Origin: Methanobacteriota archaeon
GTDB taxonomy: Archaea; Thermoplasmatota; Poseidoniia; Poseidoniales; Poseidoniaceae
DNA: 48,002 nt
Direction: 5' to 3'
Assembly (NCBI GenBank): GCA_002710015.1
Contig: PAOW01000028.1
Coordinates: 47,316 to 95,317 of the forward strand
In this document: positions 1-8,256 of the stretch, one piece after another
Position numbering within the stretch: the stretch's first letter is position 1
Layout: each line of letters begins with the position of its first letter
Notes under the pieces: model-generated
Told to the model about the DNA's origin: nothing
The model's input: the letters and a program-made list of their open reading frames with translations, nothing else
Database searches by the model: none
Translations under genes and position numbers: made by a program

Positions 1-3000
1 GAGGAAATTGAAGTCATCTCGACATTGGTCAACCCGAATAATAACCACACATACCACTTGCTTTCTGCATCATCGTGGACTGAGGCGGCAAGTGCTGCAA
101 GAGGTCTCGGTGGGTTTTTAGTTACCATCAACGACGAAATAGAAGACAATTGGATATTCAATACATTTGCAGCTCACAATGATACAACCAGACATATTTG
201 GATTGGTCTAAGTGATGCTGACGACGAAGGTGTATACCGATGGCATGATGGGACGCCGTTCATATATCGTAATTGGGGAGATGGTCAACCCGGAGATGGA
301 GAAGACGAAGATTATGTTCACATCGCTGGAACCAACATGGGGTCTATCGAACCTTCAACTTGGAATGATCTCGAAGATGATCCACAGTACTTCCCAGTTT
401 ACGGTGTTGTTGAGGTCGGTGGAGGGGCGGATTATAGCCTCAGATTTGATGGATACGATGATTATGTAATAGTTGATGACGATTATCCTAACTGGAATGG
501 CGAGTTAACTATTGAGGCCTCTGTTAATATCCATGACACCGATGGAATTCAATTCGTTACAATGCTGGGGGATTACGGATGGGGCCTGTATTTGAATAAC
601 GGATATCTAGCTTATTCTAATGAGTATTCGATGTCAAGAAATCCCACTTCTGATGTTGCTATAATTGAGGACCAGTGGACACATATCAAAGTAGAAGTAG
701 ATTCACAATTAGGTGGTATTTTTTACATTGACAACCAATCTGTTGGAAGTTTCGACGTGAATTACTCACAGATACAGTATGGTGATTTTGGCTCTAATGA
801 TTGTTACCAATCCGGAGAAGACTGTGATGAACTCTACATTGGAAGGATGGGAGCGGGATGTGATTGTAATTATCTTCGTGGTATGTTGGATGACCTTAGA
901 ATTGGTAACTCAAGTTATGAGTCAAAATGGACGTTTTCAGAGGGAGAAGGAGAACTAACTGAAGACAGCGACAAGCGAGAGGGTTTCATCAACGGCGCTG
1001 CATGGGTAATGCCAGACGGTACGATACTTGCTCAGGCGATTGAACTTGAAAATGATGAAGATTATACTGCGGAAGCCGATGCAGGCGAGACTCTGTTATT
1101 TTTTATGGAAATACCAGATAATACTCAGTATCTCGTTTTGAATATTTACTCATGGGAATATGAATACGAAGAAGAAATCGATTATGAGGATGTAAATTAC
1201 GAAGCATATATCTCAAAAGAAAGAATACCAACTGAGTGGGATCACGATTATGAGATTGAGATTGAGAATTACTACGGAATTTACGTCTACGAATATTTTG
1301 ATTGGCCAGAAGAGGGGGTATATTGGTTAACTATCACTTCAAATTATCCAATCGATAATATGGAAATCTATGCTTATTGGGAAGAAGCACCTGAGCCACC
1401 TGAGCTCGAAGAAATGACTGAACTAAATGACGGCATAGCAGTTGTAGACCAAGATATCCCAAGAAATAGTGGTGACTCGCTGTATTATTATGTTGACTTG
1501 GAGGACAACTTAGCAGAATTACGTGTAAAAACGTGGGGAGAGAGAGGTAACTGTGATTTGCACATTGCGAAAGATGTCTTACCTTATTATGACGATTGGT
1601 TTTGGATTTCCAACGATTTTGAAAGTGAAGGAAAGGCACAGGGAAGACAAATTGGAGATGACCAATTATCAGATAGTTCTTACAATCCTGGAAACGAGGA
1701 GTCTGTTCAAATCTTCGATGCTGATCCCGGAATATATTACATCATGCTAACATCATATTCAGGTTGCAGAGATGTGTCGATTCAAGCTGACTTTACCTAC
1801 AGCCCGGAAAATGTCGAACCAGAGTCCGCTGTCGAGTTGACAGCTGGAGTGTCATATGGCCCATTAAGTGGATTTGAGGGTTTAGATCAGTATTTCTACA
1901 TTCAAGTATCTGAAGGTGTTGAAAGACTAGAGGTTGACTTGAATAACGGTGATGGTGAAGCAAAAATCATGATGAGGTTAGAGGAATATCCCACTTGGAC
2001 AACTTACGATGTTCATTCCAACACACCTGGTGCGGGAGACAAAATTGGATTCAACGATCCAACCCCAGGGAAATGGTACATTCTATTGGGGAGTGAAGAT
2101 ACGTATAGTCGCATAGATATTACTGCATCATTTACTGATCGATTCGAATGGAATTATGATGGGGAACCAATACAATTGTTCAACCGTGAGGAAATTAATG
2201 GAATGAGCGCACCGGAAGGTGAGGAATTACTATTTTTCATTGAATTAGATAACGACGTAGCTACAAATCTAGAAATTCAAACATGGGGAGGAGAGGGCGA
2301 CTTAGAGCTAATTGCTGTTACTGAGAATACCGAATGGATGTTTGAAGATGGTATGATGGGCAGGCAAATGGACGGTTTCGAATATACATCAGACTATTCA
2401 GGCGCAGAAGAAATGATCGAGATTTGGTTTGCAACGGGTGAGATTGAAATAACAATATACGCTAATACAGACTTGGAGGATATCTCAATTATGGCGTCAT
2501 GGGAAACTATGGAACAACCCACGCCGCGCCCGGAACCAGACCCTGAACCTCAACCCGACCCGATATATGATGAGCTCACATCATGTGAGGATTACATTGA
2601 CTGGTTATTCGATTATTATGATTCAAACAAAGACGGTGATATTTCTAACGAAGAGATTAAACTTGACCCTGAAGGAGAACTTACAGAATTCGATAAAAAT
2701 CGAGATAATGTTGTTGATAGAGGCGAACTAACCGATGAATTCTGTTCTTGTGACAATGAATTAGAATTTGTTCTAATGGAAATTGGTCCTGATGTTGATA
2801 GTTACAAGATAGAATACTTGAATGAAATTGATTGGAAAAACGATTTTGACTTTAGCAATGTGGATTTAAATGATGATTTGATTATTGATGAAGACGAAAT
2901 GGCGTTTCTAAGAGATAACTGTATAACATCCTACAACCCATTCGACAGAGATGGAGATGGTGTTGATGATTCTGATGATGCATTCCCTGACGACCCTACT

Positions 3001-3324
3001 GAAGACAAGGACACCGATGGTGATGGAATTGGAGATAACTCCGATATAATTGCCTCAGTGGACAACGATATTGTTTGGATTTCCGCAAGTGTTATTGGAA
3101 TAATCCTGATTTCTGTTCTTGCCTTTATGCTGGTGCGTATAAGAAATGGTAACGAAGAAAGATGGTCAGAAGACAATCAGAATTATTCTGAGAAAATGTT
3201 AGCTAGATACGAAAAAAGTAACCTGTCTGACGAAAACACAGAAGTTCCACCCGCACTGGATCTAGGGGAAGTTAGCAACGGGAACTTACCTGAAGATATG
3301 ATTATTTCAGATCTCTACAATTGA
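1..3324 (+). CDS. Giant multidomain cell-surface adhesin (5' end cut by window)
   Basis: The reading frame is open from base 1, so the true start and any signal peptide lie outside the window. Domains in order: a C-type lectin-like domain (about 40-415; WIGLSD, NW..GQP and WND motifs), a LamG/concanavalin-like domain (about 425-910) ending in GMLDDLRIG, about four PPC-like beta-sandwich domains (about 1020-2500), a proline-rich PEPDPEPQPDP linker, EF-hand/dockerin-like calcium loops (about 2580-2930; DSNKDGDIS, DLNDDLIID), a thrombospondin type-3 stretch (about 2940-3050), one membrane helix (about 3070-3140) and a 55-60 residue cytoplasmic tail. It is probably a membrane-anchored, calcium-stabilised protein that binds carbohydrate or particles. 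The protein is very acidic. No PGF-CTERM-type sorting signal is visible. Its 3' end overlaps the convergent archaeosortase gene by 10 bp. The ligand is unknown. Confidence 0.85.
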   Translation, partial: EEIEVISTLVNPNNNHTYHLLSASSWTEAASAARGLGGFLVTINDEIEDNWIFNTFAAHNDTTRHIWIGLSDADDEGVYRWHDGTPFIYRNWGDGQPGDGEDEDYVHIAGTNMGSIEPSTWNDLEDDPQYFPVYGVVEVGGGADYSLRFDGYDDYVIVDDDYPNWNGELTIEASVNIHDTDGIQFVTMLGDYGWGLYLNNGYLAYSNEYSMSRNPTSDVAIIEDQWTHIKVEVDSQLGGIFYIDNQSVGSFDVNYSQIQYGDFGSNDCYQSGEDCDELYIGRMGAGCDCNYLRGMLDDLRIGNSSYESKWTFSEGEGELTEDSDKREGFINGAAWVMPDGTILAQAIELENDEDYTAEADAGETLLFFMEIPDNTQYLVLNIYSWEYEYEEEIDYEDVNYEAYISKERIPTEWDHDYEIEIENYYGIYVYEYFDWPEEGVYWLTITSNYPIDNMEIYAYWEEAPEPPELEEMTELNDGIAVVDQDIPRNSGDSLYYYVDLEDNLAELRVKTWGERGNCDLHIAKDVLPYYDDWFWISNDFESEGKAQGRQIGDDQLSDSSYNPGNEESVQIFDADPGIYYIMLTSYSGCRDVSIQADFTYSPENVEPESAVELTAGVSYGPLSGFEGLDQYFYIQVSEGVERLEVDLNNGDGEAKIMMRLEEYPTWTTYDVHSNTPGAGDKIGFNDPTPGKWYILLGSEDTYSRIDITASFTDRFEWNYDGEPIQLFNREEINGMSAPEGEELLFFIELDNDVATNLEIQTWGGEGDLELIAVTENTEWMFEDGMMGRQMDGFEYTSDYSGAEEMIEIWFATGEIEITIYANTDLEDISIMASWETMEQPTPRPEPDPEPQPDPIYDELTSCEDYIDWLFDYYDSNKDGDISNEEIKLDPEGELTEFDKNRDNVVDRGELTDEFCSCDNELEFVLMEIGPDVDSYKIEYLNEIDWKNDFDFSNVDLNDDLIIDEDEMAFLRDNCITSYNPFDRDGDGVDDSDDAFPDDPTEDKDTDGDGIGDNSDIIASVDNDIVWISASVIGIILISVLAFMLVRIRNGNEERWSEDNQNYSEKMLARYEKSNLSDENTEVPPALDLGEVSNGNLPEDMIISDLYN

Positions 3325-4250
3325 GATTTTTTCTTTCTTTCGCTAATACCCAATGGGGTTAAAAGTGACAGAACGTGTCTATGCATTTTGGGAAGCATAT
3401 CAAACAAAACGAGAGCCAAGAGAAACATTGCTGCTAGCGATACGAATCTTGATGCATAAGCATGACCAAACTCGAATATTGTGAGGTTCATCCATCTCCA
3501 ATCAGGATATCCCATCTGCAACCAAATCAAACCCGCATTTCGGAATAGATTGAGTATGTGTATCAAAGACAAGGCGATGAATAGTGCGCGAACTCTTTTT
3601 CTCCAATCAATATCCAAAACTGAAATTGCACCTACAAATATTATCATTGATTGGATTGCAGTACATGCTAATACAAAGTTAATGTAAATTGGCTCCCCGT
3701 TGACTAACAATTCAGTGTGGAATGAATATTCGGACATATCCTCTGTCAAAAACCACTTATTCCCGTCCCATTCTTCCCAGTTAACCTTGCCCCCATTCTC
3801 AGGGTTTGCATAAGTATCACCTAGGGTTACTTTAGCACCTCCAGCAAAAGAAAGTAATGCTGCGGATTGCCACGCAACAAACCAGATGGCTAAGATATTC
3901 AGCATTGGTATGTGAGCGATCATCAAGTATGGAAGACCTGCAACAGATACAGTTCCTCTAAACCATTTCAGTGCCTCGACATACCTAGGCTTTGTAGCCT
4001 TTTTTTCCCAGTATGCAATCCCCAAACTACCAGGTAAACACAAAGCTGACATTGTAGCTAACACATAATCTGGCTGATTATAATAAAATGATGTGTCATT
4101 AAAGAAATATAATCCAGTCATTAGCCAACCCGCAGGAGCGACTTTTTCGAACAAATTTGAACTAGTCTTCCAAGCGATAAACAGTATGATTAACCCCAAC
4201 GCTCCTATTACAGTCGCTATGGATTTGTCAATCAAATAATCGCTTGCCAC
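3315..4250 (-). CDS. Archaeosortase/exosortase-family membrane transpeptidase
   Basis: 311 residues with about seven to eight hydrophobic segments. The archaeosortase catalytic pattern is visible in the C-terminal half: Cys196 in the LACTAIQSM context, Arg237 in NLFRNAG, and His263 with Arg268 in FGHAYASRF. Family members cleave a C-terminal sorting tail (PGF-CTERM or similar) from exported proteins and, in haloarchaea, help attach them to lipid. The start is GTG at 4250, preceded by a GGAGTGAT ribosome-binding site. A large extracytoplasmic loop (about residues 138-185) carries an acidic, tryptophan-rich stretch. The gene converges on and overlaps the adjacent surface-protein gene, which lacks a recognisable sorting tail, so the substrate is unknown. 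Family assignment rests on the three catalytic motifs and topology; the subfamily is not resolved. Confidence 0.72.
   Translation of the reverse strand: MASDYLIDKSIATVIGALGLIILFIAWKTSSNLFEKVAPAGWLMTGLYFFNDTSFYYNQPDYVLATMSALCLPGSLGIAYWEKKATKPRYVEALKWFRGTVSVAGLPYLMIAHIPMLNILAIWFVAWQSAALLSFAGGAKVTLGDTYANPENGGKVNWEEWDGNKWFLTEDMSEYSFHTELLVNGEPIYINFVLACTAIQSMIIFVGAISVLDIDWRKRVRALFIALSLIHILNLFRNAGLIWLQMGYPDWRWMNLTIFEFGHAYASRFVSLAAMFLLALVLFDMLPKMHRHVLSLLTPLGISERKKKSQL
3326..3341 (+). terminator. T-rich tract, putative archaeal terminator
   Basis: A run of T interrupted by single C residues follows directly after the surface-protein stop codon, as expected of archaeal oligo-T termination. It also encodes the lysine-rich tail of the convergent gene, so the composition could simply reflect coding. 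Confidence 0.3.
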
Positions 4251-4325
4251 ACATCACTCCAAACGCAACTCCGTGTTATGGCTTATCCTTAATACAGATA
4301 GAGGTGTATGTTTTGGGGAGTCAAC

Positions 4326-4922
4326 ATGAAAGGGCCGATTCTTGAGATTAATCTGCCCGAAGATGCGGTAAAATGGAGTGGACCGATTGCATATTTAGAC
4401 CGTGATGGAGTCCTAAATTATGGTAGTCCAAATTACATTAATTCACCCGAAGAATTGAGATTAATACCCGGAGCGAAAGAGGCAGTAACAAAGCTCAGAG
4501 AATTAGGATACAAAATTGCTATCACTACTAATCAGTCAGCGATAATGCGTGGCCTTTGGGAGGATGACACGATACATGAAATTCATGCAAAACTGCAGCA
4601 AGAAATCGGACAAATCGATGTCATTGCAACCTGCCCTCACCGAAATCGTGACAAGTGTAATTGTAGGAAACCTATGCCAGGGATGCTAAACGCAGTATCA
4701 GAAACAATCAGAGGTAGGTCACATAGTAGTGTAAATTGGTATGGCCAAAAGCCACTGCCTATCAATCAATTTGACCTAATGGTAGGAGACAGAGACTCGG
4801 ATATGAGTGCAGGGTGGGCTGTTGGAGCAAGGCTATTCCAAGTCGACGAAAAATATGGAATAGCAGAAGTATTACAGAGGATAATCAACAATGATTCTGG
4901 TGACGATTTCAGTCCGGTGTGA
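4326..4922 (+). CDS. HAD-family phosphatase, GmhB/histidinol-phosphatase-like
   Basis: A 198-residue HAD subclass IIIA phosphatase. HAD motif I is YLDRDGVLN, motif II is ITTNQS, and motif IV is MVGDRDSDMSAG. The CPHRNRDKCNCRKP segment matches the zinc-binding loop of D-glycero-D-manno-heptose-1,7-bisphosphate 7-phosphatases and of HisB-N. In archaea this fold may act on heptose or other sugar bisphosphates for glycan synthesis, or on histidinol phosphate; the substrate cannot be fixed from sequence. I chose ATG 4326 because GGGGAG sits 5 nt upstream. An in-frame ATG at 4308 would add six residues and has poorer spacing. TiaS follows 5 bp later, so the two are probably co-transcribed. Confidence 0.8.
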   Translation: MKGPILEINLPEDAVKWSGPIAYLDRDGVLNYGSPNYINSPEELRLIPGAKEAVTKLRELGYKIAITTNQSAIMRGLWEDDTIHEIHAKLQQEIGQIDVIATCPHRNRDKCNCRKPMPGMLNAVSETIRGRSHSSVNWYGQKPLPINQFDLMVGDRDSDMSAGWAVGARLFQVDEKYGIAEVLQRIINNDSGDDFSPV

Positions 4923-4927
4923 TAAGC

Positions 4928-6043
4928 ATGTGGTTAGGTTTAGACGACACTGATTACTTAGATGGCGGTTGCACAACCTTAGTTTTCCATGAGTTATTGA
5001 ATGCCTTGCCTTGCAAATATGGGACACCCAGATTGACGAGACTGTGGCCTTTTGCATCAAGACGCACTAGAGGAAATGCTTCGTTGTCAGTCGAACTGTT
5101 TACAGATGAAGATACAATTTTACCGTGGCTTGAAGAATATTGGAATGAAAAATTAGTTCCACTTGCGGGAAAGGTATCCAATTCTGAACATTCAAACAGA
5201 AAACAATATCCTTCAGATCCAGGTATGACTTTGTTTGCTCAACAGCCCGATGAAGACTACTATTGGAAAGCTGTGAGAGGAGAAGTTACATTCTATCAAG
5301 GCGGCTATCAATGGGGTGGTATTGGCAGAATTGGGGCCGCAGCATCATGTGCGTGGAGAGAACATAGCACCACATGGGAAGGGATTGCTTGGAGAAAGGG
5401 GGAAAGAGGCGTCGACAAAGATGTTTTAGCTCAAGTAGATGGAATTGAAGGAACATTTTTGTGTAGGGACCCCAGAACAAAGCGTGGATTGATTTCTCCT
5501 AGAGGGAATTGTCCAATTATGTTCGGGGTAAGAGCTACATCATTTGATGTGGCATCGCATGCGACTAATTTACTCATTGATGGTAGTAAACCAACTATTG
5601 GTAGCCGTGTGTTTGTTACAAATCAAGCAAGTGGCGATCATATAGAGGGAACGGAAATCGATACAGTTCTGGACAAAGAAGTGATGCCGGGTGGACATGT
5701 TTTGATTAACAAAAAATATCTGGCATTCTCAGAGTCTGGGGAGCTTAACAAAATTTGCCAATGGCTTCTGCCAGGGGATAGGTTCGAATGTATTGGACTA
5801 AGTTATGAAAATAAAATTCATCTTGAAGGATTGCAAATTCTGGATTCTACACAGAAGTCAAGACCAATTTGCTCATGTGGCACAAGGATGAAATCCATGG
5901 GAAGGTCTCAGGGTGCGAGATGTCCTGCTTGTAAAGCAGTAAATACGGAGGGTTGGGAGTTCAAGAAAAGAAAAATCCCAATTCAAGGATGGGTTCAGCC
6001 GGCTCCTGATAAAAGAAGACATCTAGCCAAATTACTACTTTAA
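4928..6043 (+). CDS. tiaS: tRNA(Ile2) 2-agmatinylcytidine synthetase
   Basis: TiaS attaches agmatine to C34 of tRNA-Ile(CAU) using ATP, so that the tRNA reads AUA codons; it is archaeal-specific and essential. The protein (371 residues) begins MWLGLDDTDYLDGGCTT, the family's N-terminal kinase-like signature. It continues through the central TiaS core with a GGYQWGGIGRIGAAASCAWRE segment region, an OB-fold region, and a C-terminal zinc ribbon (CSCGTRM...CPACKA). ATG 4928 fits the family start better than the in-frame GTG at 4919 that overlaps the upstream stop. The gene lies directly behind the HAD phosphatase gene. Confidence 0.93.
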   Translation: MWLGLDDTDYLDGGCTTLVFHELLNALPCKYGTPRLTRLWPFASRRTRGNASLSVELFTDEDTILPWLEEYWNEKLVPLAGKVSNSEHSNRKQYPSDPGMTLFAQQPDEDYYWKAVRGEVTFYQGGYQWGGIGRIGAAASCAWREHSTTWEGIAWRKGERGVDKDVLAQVDGIEGTFLCRDPRTKRGLISPRGNCPIMFGVRATSFDVASHATNLLIDGSKPTIGSRVFVTNQASGDHIEGTEIDTVLDKEVMPGGHVLINKKYLAFSESGELNKICQWLLPGDRFECIGLSYENKIHLEGLQILDSTQKSRPICSCGTRMKSMGRSQGARCPACKAVNTEGWEFKKRKIPIQGWVQPAPDKRRHLAKLLL

Positions 6044-6083
6044 CGCCCTAAATGTTCATAACATAATTGACTTAGGGTCTGTC

Positions 6084-6317
6084 ATGGTTTCTACCACTGA
6101 AGTTATCTATATCGCATTCGGCGTAACCTTTCTAGTAATGTTGTGGTATATCACAAATAAAGGAAGAGAGAATATCGAAAAAGCTCGTGATGATGCAAAA
6201 CCAGCAATAGCTGGCGATGATATTATTGAAGGTGCTGCCAAGAACCCTGAACAATTTGATGAACCGGATGATGATGCTTTAGATGAAATGGCAAAATTAC
6301 TAGGGGAAGAAGAGTGA
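6084..6317 (+). CDS. Small membrane-anchored acidic protein
   Basis: A 77-residue protein with a single N-terminal membrane helix (about residues 7-24, IYIAFGVTFLVMLWYI), followed by a positive-inside stretch (NKGRENIEKARD) and a very acidic tail ending LGEEE. I do not recognise a family. It could be a small accessory subunit of a membrane complex. It sits 40 bp after tiaS and ends one base before the convergent RecA-fold gene. An A/T-rich stretch at about 6053-6064 could be its TATA box. Confidence 0.7.
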   Translation: MVSTTEVIYIAFGVTFLVMLWYITNKGRENIEKARDDAKPAIAGDDIIEGAAKNPEQFDEPDDDALDEMAKLLGEEE

Positions 6318-6887
6318 CTAACAGTGGAATCCAGACTCTTTTAATATCAAATCTACTTTCTCATCTCCAATGAATAGCTTTCTCTTAGAATCGCTATCAG
6401 GCCTAGTTAACAGCCAAATTTGATCCGTCTTAATTTTATTTGCTGCTCTGGCTACTAAGGGCTCCCCGCTCATAGAAACTCCACCCTTAGAAATCAGTAA
6501 TGTTGTCCATGATGCTTGGGACACAAAATCATTTACGGCTACAATTATGTCCTTTGGAATCACACCAATCTTAGGTGCGTAATCGTCAATCACAACAAGT
6601 TCTACATTGGGTAATATTTTTGCTGAGTTGGATAGAGATTTAAACGCCTTATCGACATTACCAACTAAATTTGTTGCATGAAATCTAGAAGATGCAGTGA
6701 GATCTATGCCAGAAAATATCTGAGAGAATCTAGTTGGATTAGGAATTTCAGGAGATGCCCACAGGACTCTGCCTCCGCCCTCAATAACTTGTCTTGCTAA
6801 TTGAATTCCAAGTGACGTTCCACCACAAGAAGACTCTACAGCCAAGTGTATTGAAGACCGATTAAGTTCAGTATTCCACAGACTCAT
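6318..6887 (-). CDS. RadB/KaiC-like RecA-fold protein with degenerate Walker A
   Basis: A 189-residue protein resembling a minimal RecA-fold domain. The N-terminal loop ESSCGGTSLG lies where a P-loop is expected but has no lysine. A Walker B-like strand, VELVVIDDYAP, occurs near residue 100. The size fits RadB-type recombinase paralogues. It probably binds nucleotide weakly or not at all and may act as a scaffold. It lies 8 bp downstream of the CBS-domain gene on the same strand, implying co-expression. Family placement is inferred from fold-level features only and may be wrong. Confidence 0.5.
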   Translation of the reverse strand: MSLWNTELNRSSIHLAVESSCGGTSLGIQLARQVIEGGGRVLWASPEIPNPTRFSQIFSGIDLTASSRFHATNLVGNVDKAFKSLSNSAKILPNVELVVIDDYAPKIGVIPKDIIVAVNDFVSQASWTTLLISKGGVSMSGEPLVARAANKIKTDQIWLLTRPDSDSKRKLFIGDEKVDLILKESGFHC

Positions 6888-6895
6888 TAAACCAC

Positions 6896-7447
6896 TTATT
6901 CCAATGAAATCATCGATGGCACGTCCACTTCGTCGTCATCCTCATCTTCATTGCCGCCCAACAAAAGGTTCAACAAATCGGATTTTGATTCTTCTTTCTC
7001 AATCTTCTCAGTTATGGCTGATTTTGACCTTTTTAGCCTTGCAGCCATCAATTGATATGCCTCCAACTTCCTTGTGGATTCTCGGTAGTCTCTTAGAGAA
7101 AAGTATCCAACAAAATTATCTGATTCATCAACTACTATTATCGCATCTGGATTGGACTCACTGATTTTGTCAAGGCCCTTTGAGAGTGGCGTATCTCCAC
7201 GAATTGCAAGTATTTCTTTACGCATAATTTTGTCCACACGCAACTTAGCAGCATTAGCCCCCTCTGACATAGCTCGAAATATGTCCTTTGCTGTAACGAC
7301 ACCCAGTATTTCTGAACCTTTTTTGACCAAAACAGCATTACCTGGATTTACAGACAAATTATTGCAAATCGAACTAATCCTTGTCTTAGATTCAACAACA
7401 ATATGCTCATCCATTATCGACATATCTGCGATGGTTGGTTCCTGCAT
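6896..7447 (-). CDS. Tandem CBS-domain protein
   Basis: 183 residues carrying a CBS pair. The first domain covers about residues 12-70 (VLVKKGSEILGVVTAKDIFRAM) and the second about 75-135 (MRKEILAIRGDTPLSKGLDKI, AIIVVDESDNFVGYFSLRDY). A helical, acidic C-terminal tail follows. CBS pairs bind adenosine nucleotides and regulate a partner. The close-packed downstream RecA-fold gene suggests the two proteins function together, though this is inference. The ATG at 7447 follows an A/T-rich TATA-like sequence by about 28 bp, suggesting a leaderless transcript. Confidence 0.8.
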   Translation of the reverse strand: MQEPTIADMSIMDEHIVVESKTRISSICNNLSVNPGNAVLVKKGSEILGVVTAKDIFRAMSEGANAAKLRVDKIMRKEILAIRGDTPLSKGLDKISESNPDAIIVVDESDNFVGYFSLRDYRESTRKLEAYQLMAARLKRSKSAITEKIEKEESKSDLLNLLLGGNEDEDDDEVDVPSMISLE

Positions 7448-7535
7448 GTCACTGGCTGTAAGACATTATGACATATTAATTTCCCATCAACAATTCGATA
7501 AAAACTCATATGACCTATCTACATTTACGACAATC
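7448..7535. promoter_or_regulatory. Divergent promoter region (CBS gene / small tail-anchored gene)
   Basis: An 88-bp spacer between divergent genes. A TATA-like AATTAATATG on the minus strand lies about 28 bp before the CBS start, and GATAAAAACTC on the plus strand lies about 30 bp before the ATG at 7536. Both spacings fit leaderless archaeal transcripts. Confidence 0.45.
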
Positions 7536-7751
7536 ATGGCCGGACAACTTCGAAAAGGCGAACGGATACCACGTCGACCCCTACCAGAATTTGAGGAGGC
7601 TGGATCATTAGCTGCTGCAATTTCTCGAGATGGGCTAATCAAATCATCACTTGAAGACACCAACGAATTTGGTCCTCATTCCATGATAATTATGCTAGTC
7701 ATCGTTGCTACATTAACTGGTGGTATCTTACTACTTTTCAAATACATTTGA
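7536..7751 (+). CDS. Small C-terminally anchored membrane protein (possible Sec61-beta-like)
   Basis: 71 residues: a basic N-terminus (MAGQLRKGERIPRRPLPEFEE), a polar middle with SRDGLIKSSLED, and one C-terminal membrane helix (about residues 50-68, MIIMLVIVATLTGGILLLF). The size, the basic N-terminus, the G-L-x-x-S...E-D stretch before the helix and the tail-anchored topology resemble archaeal Sec61-beta/SecG. The resemblance is weak, so it should be treated as an unassigned tail-anchored protein. The same frame stays open upstream to 7152, but that part runs antisense through the CBS gene. ATG 7536 is the sensible start. Confidence 0.6.
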   Translation: MAGQLRKGERIPRRPLPEFEEAGSLAAAISRDGLIKSSLEDTNEFGPHSMIIMLVIVATLTGGILLLFKYI

Positions 7752-7824
7752 TTGACGAAGAAACTTACATTTTGAATAATCATTTAGGGTAATATACAAA
7801 CCCCTTCTAATTGTCCAATGATAC

Positions 7825-8256
7825 ATGAGCGATAGTTCGGTTAATGTTGAAAGCAGAACTTCTTCACAGGATAAACGCTGGACAATAATGGCTGCACTAT
7901 TAGGAACAAACACAGCCATATTGCTATTTCAAGGAATTGAACAAGAAAACAATCCCTCGAAACTCAGGGAGTATGCATTAACAATAATAGCTGCTGCAAT
8001 ACCATTTCAAGGCATTTACTTTCTGATTTACACATTTCTTTTAGAAAATGATGGAAAGTTAAGTGAAGACATGATGTTTAGGTTAAACCTTGCTTCCTCA
8101 TTATGCCATGTAATTGCATACATCTCAATTTGTGGTGTAATCGCCTTGTGGTATAGAATGTCGGACATGGTAGGAATTGCGTTCACACTTTCGGCCATTA
8201 CTGCAATGCTACTGGTAAGATATTCCATGAAGCAGCCGAATCAAATCACGGATTGA
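7825..8256 (+). CDS. Four-helix integral membrane protein, unknown function
   Basis: 143 residues with four predicted membrane helices (about residues 19-38, 48-71, 88-108 and 113-132) and short polar loops. I recognise no family motif. A clear TATA-like element, GGTAATATACAAA (about 7788-7800), lies 25-35 bp upstream of the ATG, so the transcript is probably leaderless. The 3' end overlaps convergent purB by 11 bp. Confidence 0.68.
   Translation: MSDSSVNVESRTSSQDKRWTIMAALLGTNTAILLFQGIEQENNPSKLREYALTIIAAAIPFQGIYFLIYTFLLENDGKLSEDMMFRLNLASSLCHVIAYISICGVIALWYRMSDMVGIAFTLSAITAMLLVRYSMKQPNQITD

Noticed and set aside
7152-7535. Upstream extension of the 71-residue tail-anchored protein frame
   Set aside because: It lies antisense to the CBS-domain gene, has no domain features, and a promoter and ATG at 7536 explain the gene.
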